From Deltaproteobacteria bacterium (lineage in GTDB: Bacteria; Myxococcota; Polyangia; Haliangiales; Haliangiaceae), in assembly GCA_018262455.1 (NCBI GenBank), contig JAGSPR010000032.1, positions 1 through 29,409 of the forward strand: a stretch of DNA of 29,409 nt. The letters are read 5' to 3'. Positions 7,287-17,141 of the stretch are shown piece after piece (the first letter of the stretch is position 1; each line of letters starts with the position of its first letter). The position numbers were made by a program, and so were the translations under genes. The notes under the pieces were generated by a model. The model was given only the letters and a program-made list of their open reading frames with translations. It was not told where the DNA came from and searched no databases.

Positions 7287-7769
7287 ATGAGGTATGTGCT
7301 CGTACTTGCGATGGTCGCGGCAGCAATGGGCTGCGGCAAGGAGATCGGGGACGAGTGCATCGTGAGCTCGGACTGCAGCCCGAACGGGGATCGCCAGTGC
7401 GACATCTCGTCGAAGAAGGGCTACTGCACGATCCAGGGCTGCGACCTCGACACCTGCCCGAGCGAGGCGACCTGCGTGCGCTTCTTCACCGGGAACTTCC
7501 AGAATCGCAGCTGCCCGACGACCGAGGACCCGTCGATCCCCAACGAGTGCTCGCTCGACGAGCTGTGCTCGCTGGTCGGCAAGTGTGTCCCGCGCTCGAG
7601 CGAGGTCCGGTTCTGCATGCGGACGTGCTCGGGCAACAATGACTGCCGGGACGGCTACGAGTGTCGCGACGTGAACCTGATGAGACTGCACGGCGGTGAG
7701 CCGGTGCAGGCGCCAGGGGACCCGGTCGACAGCAGCTCGTCGAGGTTCTGCGCGCCGTCGCTGAACTGA
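7287..7769 (+). CDS. Cysteine-rich predicted lipoprotein
   Basis: A 160-residue envelope protein. The signal peptide [16 protein letters not shown] places a lipidated Cys at residue 16; I prefer ATG 7287 over upstream starts (for example ATG 7275) because it gives a normal signal length. The mature part holds 16 more cysteines, an even number that could form eight disulfides, in spacings such as CSLDELC and CRDGYEC that resemble the small disulfide-knotted modules of many myxobacterial surface lipoproteins. Function unknown. It ends 13 nt before the permease gene at 7783, so it probably belongs to the same transcript and could be an accessory or binding component of that transporter (inference). 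The large inverted repeat lies in its upstream region. Confidence 0.8.
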   Translation: MRYVLVLAMVAAAMGCGKEIGDECIVSSDCSPNGDRQCDISSKKGYCTIQGCDLDTCPSEATCVRFFTGNFQNRSCPTTEDPSIPNECSLDELCSLVGKCVPRSSEVRFCMRTCSGNNDCRDGYECRDVNLMRLHGGEPVQAPGDPVDSSSSRFCAPSLN

Positions 7770-7782
7770 TACGTTCGCAGGC

Positions 7783-8721
7783 GTGTCGATCGGCTCGTTC
7801 CTGTTGCGGCGCCTCGGCTCGGGGGCGCTGGCGATCTTGGGCGTCTCGATCCTGGTGTTCGGGTTCCTCCACCTCGTGCCCGGTGACCCGGTGGATCACC
7901 TCGCGGGCGGCGACGCCACGGCCGAGCAGCGCAAGAAGATCGAGGTCTGCATGGGTCTCGATCAGTCGCTGCCCGCGCAGTTCGTGCAGTTCCTCGGACA
8001 CATCGTCGATGGCACGCTCGGCCACCAGTGCTCGTCCGGGGTGAAAGCATCAGGCCCGACGGTGGCGGCCCGGATCGGCGAGGTGCTGCCTCACACCGTC
8101 GCGCTCGCGCTCGCCGGCATGCTCGTGGCGATCCTGCTCGCGTTTCCGCTTGGCATCATCGCGGCGATCCGGCGCGGGACGTGGGTGGACACGCTGGCCA
8201 CCACGGTCTCGCTGTCGGGCATCGCGATCCCGCAGATGATGTTCGCGCCGCTGCTGCTGTTCGTCTTCTTCCTCACGCTTGGCTGGTTCCCCGGGCCCCA
8301 CGAGACCGGGCTCCATGCGCTGGTGCTTCCCGCGCTGTCCGTCGGGACGCACCTGATGGCGATGCTCGCCCGGATGACGCGGTCGTCGATGGTCGACGTG
8401 CTTGGCGAGGACTTCGTGCGCACGGCTCGGGCCAAGGGCCTCGCCGAGCGGCGGGTGCTCGTGCATGCGCTGCGCAACGCGCTGCTGCCCGTGATCACGA
8501 TCGTCGGCTTGCAGTTCGGCTCGCTGCTGTCGGGTGCGATCATCATCGAGAAGGTGTTCGACCGGCCCGGCCTCGGGTCCACGCTGCTCGACGCGATCCT
8601 CGAGCGCAACTACCCCGTGGTGCAAGGCACCGTGCTCGTGATCGCAGCGATCTACGTGCTGGTCAACATGCTGGTCGATCTGTCGTACGGCCTCGCAGAC
8701 CCGAGGATCAGACGCGCATGA
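7783..8721 (+). CDS. ABC transporter permease, DppB/OppB family
   Basis: Inner-membrane permease of 312 residues, the usual size for the family, which forms a heterodimer with a DppC-type partner to import peptides, nickel or similar ligands. Seen: an N-terminal helix [19 protein letters not shown] with the typical PGDPVDHL segment after it, about six membrane segments, and the EAA-type loop [19 protein letters not shown] that contacts the ATPase, followed by [22 protein letters not shown] and the PGLG motif. Start is GTG 7783. The stop overlaps the next gene as ATGA. An odd feature is the CMGLDQS segment, where a Cys stands before GLD. No ATPase or classical substrate-binding protein is encoded beside it, so substrate is not predictable. 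Confidence 0.93.
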   Translation: MSIGSFLLRRLGSGALAILGVSILVFGFLHLVPGDPVDHLAGGDATAEQRKKIEVCMGLDQSLPAQFVQFLGHIVDGTLGHQCSSGVKASGPTVAARIGEVLPHTVALALAGMLVAILLAFPLGIIAAIRRGTWVDTLATTVSLSGIAIPQMMFAPLLLFVFFLTLGWFPGPHETGLHALVLPALSVGTHLMAMLARMTRSSMVDVLGEDFVRTARAKGLAERRVLVHALRNALLPVITIVGLQFGSLLSGAIIIEKVFDRPGLGSTLLDAILERNYPVVQGTVLVIAAIYVLVNMLVDLSYGLADPRIRRA

Positions 8722-9548
8722 AGCTATCGCCGAGCGCCTGGATCGGGATGGTCATGCTGGGGATGTTCATCGTCCTCGGTGTGGCCGGTCCGTGGATCGC
8801 GCCGTTCGACGTCGGGCCGCACGCGATCGACCTGGGCCACCGGTTCCAGGGCATCTCCGCGGAGCACTGGCTGGGCACCGACAGCAACGGGCACGACGCG
8901 CTCAGCCAGCTGCTGTGGGGCGCCCGGTCCGCGCTTCAGCTGAGCCTGATCGTCGTCGCGATCTCGGCGACGATCGGCCTCGCGCTCGGCACGATCGCCG
9001 GTTGGTTCGGTGGGATCGTCGATGAGCTGCTGATGAGGTTCGTCGACATCCTGATGGCATTCCCCGGGATCCTGCTCAACATCGCGATCGTCGCGACCGT
9101 GGCCAACCCAGGCCTCGGAATCATGATCGTGGCGCTGTGCGCGAACGGCTGGGTCGGTTATGCCCGCGTCGCGCGCGGTCAGGTCCTCGCCCTGCGCGAG
9201 CGCGACTACGTCACGGCGGCGGTCGCTCTCGGCGCCTCGAATACGCGCGTCATGTCTCGTCACCTCGTCCCAAACCTCATGGGGCCGGCGCTGATCCAGA
9301 TGTCGTTCGGGTTTGGCGGCGTGATCCTCGTCGTCGCCTCGCTCACGTTCCTCGGGCTCGGCCCGCCGGACGACAGCACCTGGGGTGCGATGCTCGACCA
9401 GGCGCGGACGTTCCTCTGGAAGTCGGACTGGGTCGCGCTCTACACGCTGGTGCCCGGCATCGCGATCATCTGGGTCGTGATCGGCGCCAACCTCCTGGGC
9501 GACGGGCTCCGCGATCGGCTCGATCCACGCCAGCGCGGGCGGGCGTGA
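8718..9548 (+). CDS. ABC transporter permease, DppC/OppC family
   Basis: Second permease subunit, 276 residues, inner membrane. Features of the family: N-terminal helix ([20 protein letters not shown]), the [20 protein letters not shown] segment typical of Dpp[19 protein letters not shown], and the EAA loop [20 protein letters not shown] followed by [19 protein letters not shown] 8718 overlaps the DppB-type stop by 4 nt; the open frame that extends upstream to 8028 is a shadow of the first permease. Together the two form the transmembrane core of an importer and would need an ATPase and a binding protein encoded elsewhere. The stop shares one base with the start of the Rieske gene. Confidence 0.95.
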   Translation: MKLSPSAWIGMVMLGMFIVLGVAGPWIAPFDVGPHAIDLGHRFQGISAEHWLGTDSNGHDALSQLLWGARSALQLSLIVVAISATIGLALGTIAGWFGGIVDELLMRFVDILMAFPGILLNIAIVATVANPGLGIMIVALCANGWVGYARVARGQVLALRERDYVTAAVALGASNTRVMSRHLVPNLMGPALIQMSFGFGGVILVVASLTFLGLGPPDDSTWGAMLDQARTFLWKSDWVALYTLVPGIAIIWVVIGANLLGDGLRDRLDPRQRGRA

Positions 9549-9862
9549 TGGCGCTCCGCGTGCGCGTCTGCAAGCTCGCCGACGTCGTCCCCGACGAGCT
9601 CCGGGCGTTCGCGGTGCGCGGCGTCACCTGGCCGGTGATCGTGACGTACGTCGACGGCGCGCTCGTCGCGGTACCCGGGGTATGCCCGCACGAGGATGTC
9701 GAGCTCGCCGACGGCTACTTGTTCGACGGTACGATCGTCTGCCCGGGCCACGCCTATGGGTTCGATCTGCGGACCGGCCGGTGCAAGCACGATCCCGGGC
9801 TCGAGCTCCGCCGCTATCCGATCACGGTGATCGGTGACGACCTCTGGGTCGACCTGCTCTAG
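9548..9862 (+). CDS. Rieske-type [2Fe-2S] ferredoxin-like protein
   Basis: A 104-residue soluble Rieske domain protein. The cluster ligands are clear: C46-P-H48 and C65-P-G-H68, that is C-x-H, 16 residues, C-x-x-H, the spacing of NirD/dioxygenase-ferredoxin type Rieske proteins; DLRTGRC follows as in the family. Such proteins carry electrons to oxygenases or reductases. The start ATG 9548 overlaps the DppC-type stop (TGATG), so it is the last gene of the transporter unit. No oxygenase or reductase partner lies in the window, and a Rieske protein coupled to a peptide-type permease operon is unexpected; its partner is unknown. No signal peptide or membrane anchor, so it should be cytoplasmic. 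Confidence 0.92.
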   Translation: MALRVRVCKLADVVPDELRAFAVRGVTWPVIVTYVDGALVAVPGVCPHEDVELADGYLFDGTIVCPGHAYGFDLRTGRCKHDPGLELRRYPITVIGDDLWVDLL

Positions 9863-9877
9863 GCGTCGACCTGCTCT
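9848..9877. repeat. Short tandem duplication at convergent gene ends
   Basis: GTCGACCTGCTCT occurs at 9848-9860 and again at 9865-9877 (period 17). The first copy is the C-terminal coding end of the Rieske gene, the second is the gap before the convergent acetyltransferase stop. Probably a local slippage duplication. Confidence 0.75.
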
Positions 9878-10867
9878 CTAGTCGGACGAGTCGAGGTCGG
9901 AGTCCGCGCCGCTGTAGAACCAGCGCTCCGGATCGACCAGCCGGCGGTCACCGTCCTTCGGGATCATGCAGAGGAACGGCTTGGCCTCGCGCTCGACGAA
10001 GCCTGAGCGCCACATCTGGCGCTTGCGACCGTCGAGCGTCATCAGCTTGATGTCGAGCGTCTGGGCGTCGGTGTGATCGATGCAGAATCGCGCGATCGCG
10101 GCGAGGCACGCGTGCCACGCTCCGGGAACCGCGAACACGTCGAGGATCCGCTGGGTCTTGCCGCCCGACATCGACTCGAGCGCGCACGCGCCGATCGGGC
10201 GGCCGTGGTCGGTGATCACGTACGAAGGCTGGCGCTGCGCTGGCCCGCCGAACCGCCAGCCATAGAACGCGGCATCACGCACCGCGGCGAGCCGCAGCTC
10301 CTGGCGCGCCTCGTTCCACACCGCGTCCACGCGCTCGTCCTGCGGCTGCATCGGCTCGAGCTCGACGCGCGTCCACGGTCGCAGCGCCCTCGTCACGATC
10401 CCGGCGAGCGGCGACGGCACCCGGAGTGCGGAGCCGCGCAACGGACGGGCCCATCGCGAGACGAGCCCGACCTCGCGCGACCCACCGTGCTTGAGCGGCG
10501 TCACGTTCATCGCCCCGGGCGCGCCGTACATGCAGCGGATCTGGTGGTTCGGCATCGCGAGCCGCGAAGCATCGTGCAGCAGCCCGCCAAGCCCTCGCCG
10601 GCGGAACGCGGGCCGGACGTAGCCATCACCGCCGAGCGCCGCGCGGTGCTCCTCGCCGTCGAGCCACAACCGGTACGGGAAGAACGACGTGCAGCCGGCG
10701 ACCTCCCCGGACGGCGCGATCACCAGCCAGGTGATCGCGGGCCCTCCGGGGTTGGTGTCGTAGAGCCAGCGCCAGCGCGCCGCCACGTCACACCCCGGGA
10801 TCATCTCTGCGATCAGCGCCTCGATCTCGGGGCGATCGGCGGCGGTCGCCTCGCGAACGGTGAACAT
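9878..10867 (-). CDS. GNAT-family N-acetyltransferase
   Basis: A 329-residue cytoplasmic protein with a GNAT fold in its N-terminal half: MFTVREATAADRPEIEALIA is a typical first strand and helix, and GDGYVRPAFRRRGLGGLLHD (around 80-100) contains the R-R-x-G-x-G acetyl-CoA pyrophosphate loop. The C-terminal half (about 165-329) may be a second degenerate GNAT-like domain (YVITDHGRPIGACALE). The acceptor substrate is not known. The ATG 10867 is directly before the conserved N-terminus. It follows the M16 peptidase gene on the same strand with a 49-nt gap and may be co-transcribed with it. Confidence 0.85.
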   Translation of the reverse strand: MFTVREATAADRPEIEALIAEMIPGCDVAARWRWLYDTNPGGPAITWLVIAPSGEVAGCTSFFPYRLWLDGEEHRAALGGDGYVRPAFRRRGLGGLLHDASRLAMPNHQIRCMYGAPGAMNVTPLKHGGSREVGLVSRWARPLRGSALRVPSPLAGIVTRALRPWTRVELEPMQPQDERVDAVWNEARQELRLAAVRDAAFYGWRFGGPAQRQPSYVITDHGRPIGACALESMSGGKTQRILDVFAVPGAWHACLAAIARFCIDHTDAQTLDIKLMTLDGRKRQMWRSGFVEREAKPFLCMIPKDGDRRLVDPERWFYSGADSDLDSSD

Positions 10868-10916
10868 GTCCCGATTCTAGCGCGTCACGCGCGAGGCTCG
10901 CGGGAGCGCGGGCGCT

Positions 10917-13733
10917 TCACTTGAGGTCGGGATCGACGATCTTGACGTCCTTGATCCCGGCATCCGCGAACGTCTTGTCGAGGTGCGCCTTGTCTCCGAG
11001 CACCACCAGCACCTCGTTGTTCGGATCGAGCTCGCGGGCGAGCAGCGCCTTGACCTGCGCCGTCGACACCGCGGCGATCTGCTGGAGCATGGTGTTGTAG
11101 TAGTTGGGATCGAGCCCGTAGAGCGCGATGCTGGTGAGCCGCCCTGCGATCTCGGTCGTCACGGTGGATTCGCCGAGCATCTGGCTCAGGATCTTGCGGC
11201 GCGCGCGCACGAAGTCCTCGTCGAACCGCTTGCCGGCGCGCAGCTCGTCGAAGCTGTCGCGCAGCGCCTTGATCGATTCGCCGGCGCGCTCCGCATCGAT
11301 CGTGCCGCCGATCACCGCGCCGCCGCGCAGCGTGTACGCCGTCGGGCCCTTCTTCGGCTGGCGCGACATGGCGAGCCCATAGGTCGACCCGAGCTTGAAC
11401 CGCACGTTGGCCGCGCGGGTGCTGAGCATCTCGGTCAGCACGCGGCGCGCGCCTTCCTGGCCGTCGATGCCGGCCGGTGCGGGGTACGCGATCGTCACCG
11501 TGACCTGCTGGTCCTCCTTGGTCTTCTTCACGCCGACGAACGTGGCGCCGGTGCGCTTGTACGGCGCCGGATCGACCGCCTTGTCGACGGCCCCCTTGTC
11601 CCAGCCGCTGAACGTGCTGCGCGCGAGCTTCTCGGCGTACTTCAGGTCGAAGTTGCCGACGATGATCAGCGTCGCGTTGCCCGCGCTGAAGTGCTTGCGA
11701 CGATACGAGGCGAGCGCGTCCGCGTGCACCTTGTTCGCGGCGTCGGGCTTGAGGACGGCCGTCTTGGTGTAGGCATGATCGGGCCCGTAGAGCGCCGTGA
11801 AGACCTGGCGGACGTACTCGTTGTCCTCCTGCGTGCTCGGCAGCTTCCAGTCCTCGCGAACTCCCTTCTGCCAGCGCTCGATCTGCTCCTGCGAATACTC
11901 GCCGGCGGTGATCAGCCGCTCGAGTCCGCGGACCATCACGTCGAGGTAGATGTTCACGCCGTGGGTGGAGCAGTAGGTCGCGTCATCGCTCGACCTGCAG
12001 CCGACATCGATGCCGGTGCGCGAGAACACGTCGGTGTTGCGAGCCCCCTGCGGATCCATGTCACCGACGCGATGGAGGAACGCCGCCGCGGTCCCGCCGA
12101 TCCCGGGATTGTCGGGGGTGCTCGCCTGACCGACGTTCTTGAACACGAGGGTGGCGGCCGCGAGCGGCATCGCGCTGATCGGCAAGAGCACGACCTCCAT
12201 GCCATTGCCCATCGTGAAGCGTTGCGCGGACTTCAGGGTGTCGAGCTGGGCGGCGACCTTGATCGTGTGCCGCGCGTCGTTCGGATCGACCTCCGGGTCG
12301 GTCATCGCCGCGTCGGACTTCGCCGAGAAGTTGACCTTCGAGCGGGTGTCGCCCTTGACGCCTTCCTTGTTCGGCTTGATCACGACGATCGCGGCCTTGT
12401 CCCAGTCGAGCGACTTCTTGATGGCGGTCCCGATCCGCGCGATGTCGAACTTGCCGATCTTGTCGAGCTGGTGAAACAGGTACATCCGGTCCGAGTTGAA
12501 GTCGAAGTCGCGCGCGAACTGGACCATGTCGGCGACCGCCTCGGTGCGATCGCTCAGCCGCTCGAGGCCCTCGATGAAGCTGGCCTTCTGGCGGTTCTTC
12601 TCCTCCTCGAGGTCCTCCTCCGATCCGGCATCGAACCCGCGGTACGCCTGCTTCGTCGCCTTCTTGGTGAACTCGAGCGCCTCGTCGAGCTTGTCGAGGC
12701 CCTTGAGCTCGATGCGGACGAGGAACAACGGTGCGAGCTGGCCGCCGAGGATCGCGGGCTCGACCTTGTACGCGAAGCCGTACTCCTGGCCCTTCTGCGC
12801 GATCCGTCCGAACGCGCTGCCGATGCCGAACCGAGCGGCTTCGCCCTCCGGAGTATTCGACGGAGGCAGCGCCCAGCCGATCCACACCGCCGAGCGCTCG
12901 ACGTCGGCCTCGATCTCCTTCCTCGCGTGCTCGGCGACGAACGGCGTGACCTCCGTGCGCGGGGTGGCGGCGCGCTTCGGGATCTTCGCGAACCACTTCT
13001 GGATCATCTCGGTGGTCTTGGCGATGTCGACCGCGCCCGCGATCACGATCGTCGCGCGCTCGGGTGTGTAGTACTTCTTCATGAACTCGCACGCATCGGC
13101 GAGTGAGGCGCTGGCGATCTGCGCATCGTTGCCACCGACCAGGCGCTCGTAGGCGTGGCCCTTGGGATAGATCGCGGCTTCCACGAGCTGCACCACGTAG
13201 TCGTTCGCGCTCGAGCCGGCGCGGATCTCGTTGCGGACCACCTCGCGCTCGCGCTCGAACTCGCCGGCTGGCAGGGTCGAGCAGCCGAATGGCGGCAGAT
13301 CCGCGGCGTAGTACATCCGCATCGCCTCGATCTTGAGCAGCGCGTCGAGGTTGTCGGCCTGCGACGTCATCCGATAGTGCGTCGTGTCCCAGTTCGTGTA
13401 CGCGTTGAAGTCGGTCGCGATGTCGATGATGGTCTGAAACAGCGGCGCCGTATTCGCACCGTCGGGACGGGTCTGGAACATCAGGTGCTCGACGAGGTGA
13501 GCGAGCCCGGCCTTGCCCTGCGGATCCTCGCGCGCGCCGACGTCGTAGCGGATGTCGACCTCGGCGAGCTTGGTCGTAGAGTCCGGCATGATCACGAACC
13601 GCAGGCCGTTGGCCTCGATCACGCCGCGCCGCTCGGCACTGGTGAACGCGAACTTCGGCGTGGTCGGACTACACGAATACAAAGTCAGTCCAGCAACAAC
13701 CGCTGCGAGGGACCGAGCACGGATCTTCGACAT
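10917..13733 (-). CDS. M16-family zinc metallopeptidase, lipoprotein
   Basis: A 938-residue two-lobed M16 (pitrilysin/processing peptidase) protein. It begins with a signal peptide and lipobox LYSC (Cys21), so it is probably anchored in the envelope facing the periplasm or surface. The zinc motif HLVEH (H79, E82, H83) is intact, with the third ligand expected in the EFEREREVVRNEI segment about 75-85 residues later. The second lobe starts near residue 500 and lacks HxxEH (the matching stretch is GIGGTAAAFLHRVGD), as is usual for the inactive partner lobe. M16 enzymes degrade peptides in a closed chamber. I start at ATG 13733; the upstream TTG at 13769 would push the signal peptide inward. Its substrate is not predictable. 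Confidence 0.94.
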   Translation of the reverse strand: MSKIRARSLAAVVAGLTLYSCSPTTPKFAFTSAERRGVIEANGLRFVIMPDSTTKLAEVDIRYDVGAREDPQGKAGLAHLVEHLMFQTRPDGANTAPLFQTIIDIATDFNAYTNWDTTHYRMTSQADNLDALLKIEAMRMYYAADLPPFGCSTLPAGEFEREREVVRNEIRAGSSANDYVVQLVEAAIYPKGHAYERLVGGNDAQIASASLADACEFMKKYYTPERATIVIAGAVDIAKTTEMIQKWFAKIPKRAATPRTEVTPFVAEHARKEIEADVERSAVWIGWALPPSNTPEGEAARFGIGSAFGRIAQKGQEYGFAYKVEPAILGGQLAPLFLVRIELKGLDKLDEALEFTKKATKQAYRGFDAGSEEDLEEEKNRQKASFIEGLERLSDRTEAVADMVQFARDFDFNSDRMYLFHQLDKIGKFDIARIGTAIKKSLDWDKAAIVVIKPNKEGVKGDTRSKVNFSAKSDAAMTDPEVDPNDARHTIKVAAQLDTLKSAQRFTMGNGMEVVLLPISAMPLAAATLVFKNVGQASTPDNPGIGGTAAAFLHRVGDMDPQGARNTDVFSRTGIDVGCRSSDDATYCSTHGVNIYLDVMVRGLERLITAGEYSQEQIERWQKGVREDWKLPSTQEDNEYVRQVFTALYGPDHAYTKTAVLKPDAANKVHADALASYRRKHFSAGNATLIIVGNFDLKYAEKLARSTFSGWDKGAVDKAVDPAPYKRTGATFVGVKKTKEDQQVTVTIAYPAPAGIDGQEGARRVLTEMLSTRAANVRFKLGSTYGLAMSRQPKKGPTAYTLRGGAVIGGTIDAERAGESIKALRDSFDELRAGKRFDEDFVRARRKILSQMLGESTVTTEIAGRLTSIALYGLDPNYYNTMLQQIAAVSTAQVKALLARELDPNNEVLVVLGDKAHLDKTFADAGIKDVKIVDPDLK

Positions 13734-13734
13734 G

Positions 13735-13780
13735 GAACGGGATCTTTCCCATTCCCCAGCCGTTTGCAAGGCTCCCGTTC
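13735..13780. promoter_or_regulatory. Inverted repeat in divergent promoter region
   Basis: GAACGGGA (13735-13742) and TCCCGTTC (13773-13780) are perfect inverted copies 30 nt apart, between the divergent M16 peptidase and POT transporter genes. The first arm begins 1 nt from the M16 start codon. Candidate operator or mRNA leader hairpin. Confidence 0.35.
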
Positions 13781-13879
13781 TGGCTACCGAGAGCTGGTCG
13801 CTGCACGGTGCGACTGAGGCCCCGTCGCACCCCTCTCGGGCATCGACGCCCGCCGGGCCTTCGGTTACCGTGCGCCGCC

Positions 13880-15550
13880 ATGCCAGCCGCCCAGGATCGA
13901 GATCGCGCCTTCTTCGGGCATCCGATCGGCCTCTCCACCCTGTTCTTCACCGAGATGTGGGAGCGCTTCTGCTACTACGGGATGCGCGCCCTGCTCGTGC
14001 TCTACATGGTGGGCAAGCTCGAGGACGGTGGCCTCGGCATGTCCGACGCCAGCGCTGGCGTCGTCATGGCGCTCTACACCGCGTCGGTGTACCTGCTGTC
14101 GCTGCCGGGTGGCTGGATCGCCGATCGGTTCCTGGGCCAGCGCCGGGGCGTGGTCGCCGGCGGCATCGGCATCGCGTTAGGGAACCTGCTGCTCGCGGTG
14201 CCGATCGAGAGCCTGTTCTATCCGGGCCTCGGCATGATCGCGCTCGGCACGGGCCTGCTGAAGCCGAACGTCAGCACGCTCGTGGGCCAGCTCTACTCCG
14301 CCCACGATACGCGGCGTGACGCCGGCTTCACGATCTACTACATGGGTATCAACATCGGTGCCTGGTTCGGACCGATCGTGTGCGGGTTTCTCGCACAGAG
14401 CGAGACGTTCCGCGGCTGGCTCGCCGGCGCCGGCCTCGATCCGCAGCTCTGCTGGCACTTCATGTTCGGCGCCGCCGCGCTCGGCATGACGTTGGGGATC
14501 GTCCAGTTCCTCGTCGGCTGGAAGCGGCTCGGCGACGCCGGCCTGAGGCCGACGATCCCCGAGGATCCGAAGGAGGCTGCGCGCGATCGCGTGGTGCTCG
14601 GCGCGGTGATCGGTGCCCTCGTCGCGATCGTCGGCTTGTTCGTCGTGCTCGACCTCGCCGGGATCTCGGTCAGCAAGGATCTGATCGGCAACGTGTTCGG
14701 CATCGGCCTCCTGCTCGGCGCCATCGCACTGTTCTACGGGCTGGTGAAGGGAGCCCGGAACCACGACGAGCGCCGCCGCGTGATCGCGATGATCCCGCTG
14801 TTCATCGGCGGCATCGCGTTCTTCGCCGTGTTCGAGCAAGCGAGCACCACGCTGTCGTTGTTCGCCGAGCGCTTCGTCCATCGCGAGTACCTCGGGATCA
14901 GCGTGCCGGCGAGCTACTGGCAGAGCGTCAACTCGACGTTCGTCGTCGTCCTCGCGACCGTGTTCGCCTGGATGTGGATCCGGCTAGCGCGCGCGAACCG
15001 CGAGCCGTCGAGTGTGATGAAGTTCTCGATCGGCATGATCCTCACCGCGGTCTCGTTCGCCGTGCTGCTGCCGACGATCGACAACATCACGAACATCCAG
15101 AACGTGTTCGTGTTCGCGAAACTGCCGTACTTCGAGCCCGCGCTCGACGAGGCAGTCTCGCCGCTCCGCGTCAGCCCGAACTTCCTCATCACCCTGTACT
15201 TCTTCTCCACCACCGCCGAGCTGTGCATCTCGCCCGTCGGACTGTCGAGCATGTCGAAGCTGGCGCCGTCCCGGATGGCCGGCATGGTGATGGGGACGTG
15301 GTTCCTCGCCACCGCGATCGGCAACTACCTCGCCGGTCGCGCCGCCGGCTTCAGCGCGGAGCGTGGCTACGACTTCCTGTTCTACACGCTCATCATCGGT
15401 TCGCTCGTCGCCGCGGCGGCCCTGTTCTTGGTGGCGCCGGTCATCAAGCGGATGATGGCGGGCTCCGAACACGCGAGCGCGCCGGCCGACAAGAGCGAGA
15501 AGACCGAGCCCGAGCCGCTGCCGAAGGCGCGCGTCGTCAAGGACGACTAG
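13880..15550 (+). CDS. POT/PTR2-family proton-coupled peptide transporter
   Basis: An inner-membrane transporter of 556 residues that would use the proton gradient to import di- and tripeptides. The family signature E-x-x-E-R-F-x-Y-Y-G is present (E25, E28-R29-F30, Y32-Y33-G34), followed by the MFS motif GGWIADRFLGQRR, LKPNVSTLVGQLY and the late POT signature around LSSMSKLAPSRMAGMVMGTWF. About 12-14 hydrophobic segments can be counted. I start at ATG 13880; the longer frame from 13808 adds a basic low-complexity stretch. The C-terminal tail after the last helix is charged (Lys/Glu/Pro-rich). It neighbours a lipoprotein peptidase, suggesting extracellular protein breakdown and peptide uptake (inference). 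Confidence 0.94.
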   Translation: MPAAQDRDRAFFGHPIGLSTLFFTEMWERFCYYGMRALLVLYMVGKLEDGGLGMSDASAGVVMALYTASVYLLSLPGGWIADRFLGQRRGVVAGGIGIALGNLLLAVPIESLFYPGLGMIALGTGLLKPNVSTLVGQLYSAHDTRRDAGFTIYYMGINIGAWFGPIVCGFLAQSETFRGWLAGAGLDPQLCWHFMFGAAALGMTLGIVQFLVGWKRLGDAGLRPTIPEDPKEAARDRVVLGAVIGALVAIVGLFVVLDLAGISVSKDLIGNVFGIGLLLGAIALFYGLVKGARNHDERRRVIAMIPLFIGGIAFFAVFEQASTTLSLFAERFVHREYLGISVPASYWQSVNSTFVVVLATVFAWMWIRLARANREPSSVMKFSIGMILTAVSFAVLLPTIDNITNIQNVFVFAKLPYFEPALDEAVSPLRVSPNFLITLYFFSTTAELCISPVGLSSMSKLAPSRMAGMVMGTWFLATAIGNYLAGRAAGFSAERGYDFLFYTLIIGSLVAAAALFLVAPVIKRMMAGSEHASAPADKSEKTEPEPLPKARVVKDD

Positions 15551-15554
15551 CGGA

Positions 15555-17096
15555 TCAGATCGTCGGCCACGCCGCGAAGTAGGCTCGGGCATCGGCGGGC
15601 AGACGGGTCAGCACGTACTGCCAGGTCACCTCGGGGACAAGCACGAGTCCGTTCGGGTGGCGCGGGTGGAGGCCGATCGGCCGTGGCAGCTGGGGGTTCG
15701 CGCGAACCTCGAGCAGCGCCTGATCGAGCGGCGAGCCCATGCCGATCCACGCGAGTGGAACCAGTCGCCAACGCTCCGGGATCGGCACGGGTTCGGGCCG
15801 CAGGCTGATCTTCGCGCGCGTGTACCAGGCCACCATGAACGCGATGTGGCGCTCGGGGACCACGACGGTGTCGCCGTTCGGGATCTGGTCGGCCAGCGCC
15901 TGGACGGCGGTCACGAGCGCGGGGTGCGTCGGGACGAGGCCCTCGGTGCGCGAGCCGGGCACGTGGACCGTGGCCGCGAGCGCGATCATCACGCAGATCG
16001 CGCCGGCCACGCTCGGGGCGACCGCGCGCAGGACGACGCGCAGCACGCTGGCGGCACACAGGGCCATCGGCACGAACGAGGCGATCCGCAGCCGCATCCC
16101 GAGGCCCTGCGGATCATCGACCGCCAGCCACGGCAGGCCGATCACGAGCCCGAGCCCGACGACGGCCCACGACGTGACCTGGACGCCGCGGCTCGCCGGC
16201 TGGATCCGCGAGCGGGTCGCGCGTGGCAACTGGCGCTCGACGACCAGTGCGATCGCGGCGAGCAGGGCGAGCACCAGGGCCGCGAGCGGCTCGTCTCCCA
16301 GGCGTAGCCCGCCCCGCCCGCTGTCGAGCACCGGCAGGCTCCAGCTCGGAGCGGTGGTCCACAGCTCACCCAGCAGGTGCGCGTCGTCTGGAGACAGGAA
16401 CCTGCGTGGCGCGACGAGCCCGAGCACGATCACGATCATCGCGAGCAGGCCCGCGCACCCGAGCGCATACAGCAGGCGGCGGCCGCGCAGCCAGCTTCGC
16501 CCGGCCAGCTCGGCGAGGCTCGCGGGGATCGCGATCGCGATCACGAGCCCGGCCGCCATCTTGTGGGCGAGCATCGCGGCCACGATCCCGCCGAGCGCGC
16601 CCGCGATCCGCGTTCGGCTCGGCACCTCGAGGGCGCGCAACACGAGCCACAGCGCGGTCATCGCGACGGTGATCCCGATGCTGTTCTTGACGAACTCGAT
16701 CGTCAGGTACGCCGAGCCGGCCGAGCACGTCGCGAGCGCGGCGGTGACCAGCCCGGCGCCCTGGCTCCGGCCGAGTCTCGCGCCGACGGCGTACGCGGGC
16801 AGCGCGAGCAGGGCGCCCAGGCAGGCGGCCCCCAGCTTGGTGCCGACGATCGGATCGGTGGCGGCCGCGAACGGCGCGAGCACCCAGAACGGCAGCGGGG
16901 ACGCGGCGTACTGCAGGTGCCCGGTCTCGAGCAGCGAACGCAGCTGGACCGGATAGAAGTAGCCATCGACCCCGAGCGGAAACGGCGAGCCAGCCAGCAC
17001 CGTCCAGCGCTGCGCGAACGACCACACCACGAGCCCGCACAGCGCGACCGCGACTCCCGCGCGCGGGAGCCAGTCCGGGACTCGGCGCTCGCTCAC
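15555..17096 (-). CDS. Polytopic membrane protein, GT-C glycosyltransferase-like
   Basis: A 513-residue protein with roughly 10-12 membrane segments and a short soluble C-terminal region (about 400-513). The first extracytoplasmic loop contains [20 protein letters not shown] (Asp44), followed by [12 protein letters not shown]; an acidic residue in the first loop and this layout recall the GT-C superfamily (PMT, STT3 and related lipid-linked sugar transferases). I cannot place it in a precise family, and the donor and acceptor are unknown. Start is GTG 17096. It is convergent with the POT transporter (4-nt gap) and divergent from queC, so it is probably a single-gene unit. Confidence 0.75.
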   Translation of the reverse strand: MSERRVPDWLPRAGVAVALCGLVVWSFAQRWTVLAGSPFPLGVDGYFYPVQLRSLLETGHLQYAASPLPFWVLAPFAAATDPIVGTKLGAACLGALLALPAYAVGARLGRSQGAGLVTAALATCSAGSAYLTIEFVKNSIGITVAMTALWLVLRALEVPSRTRIAGALGGIVAAMLAHKMAAGLVIAIAIPASLAELAGRSWLRGRRLLYALGCAGLLAMIVIVLGLVAPRRFLSPDDAHLLGELWTTAPSWSLPVLDSGRGGLRLGDEPLAALVLALLAAIALVVERQLPRATRSRIQPASRGVQVTSWAVVGLGLVIGLPWLAVDDPQGLGMRLRIASFVPMALCAASVLRVVLRAVAPSVAGAICVMIALAATVHVPGSRTEGLVPTHPALVTAVQALADQIPNGDTVVVPERHIAFMVAWYTRAKISLRPEPVPIPERWRLVPLAWIGMGSPLDQALLEVRANPQLPRPIGLHPRHPNGLVLVPEVTWQYVLTRLPADARAYFAAWPTI

Positions 17097-17141
17097 CGGC
17101 CGAGTATGCCCCCGTGCACCGGCTTGCAGTACGCTGCGGGC

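Noticed and set aside
10983..13106. 707-codon open frame antisense to the M16 peptidase
   Set aside because: Low-complexity Arg/Leu/Val/Asp translation and exact antisense position to a recognised protein family; a codon-bias artefact.
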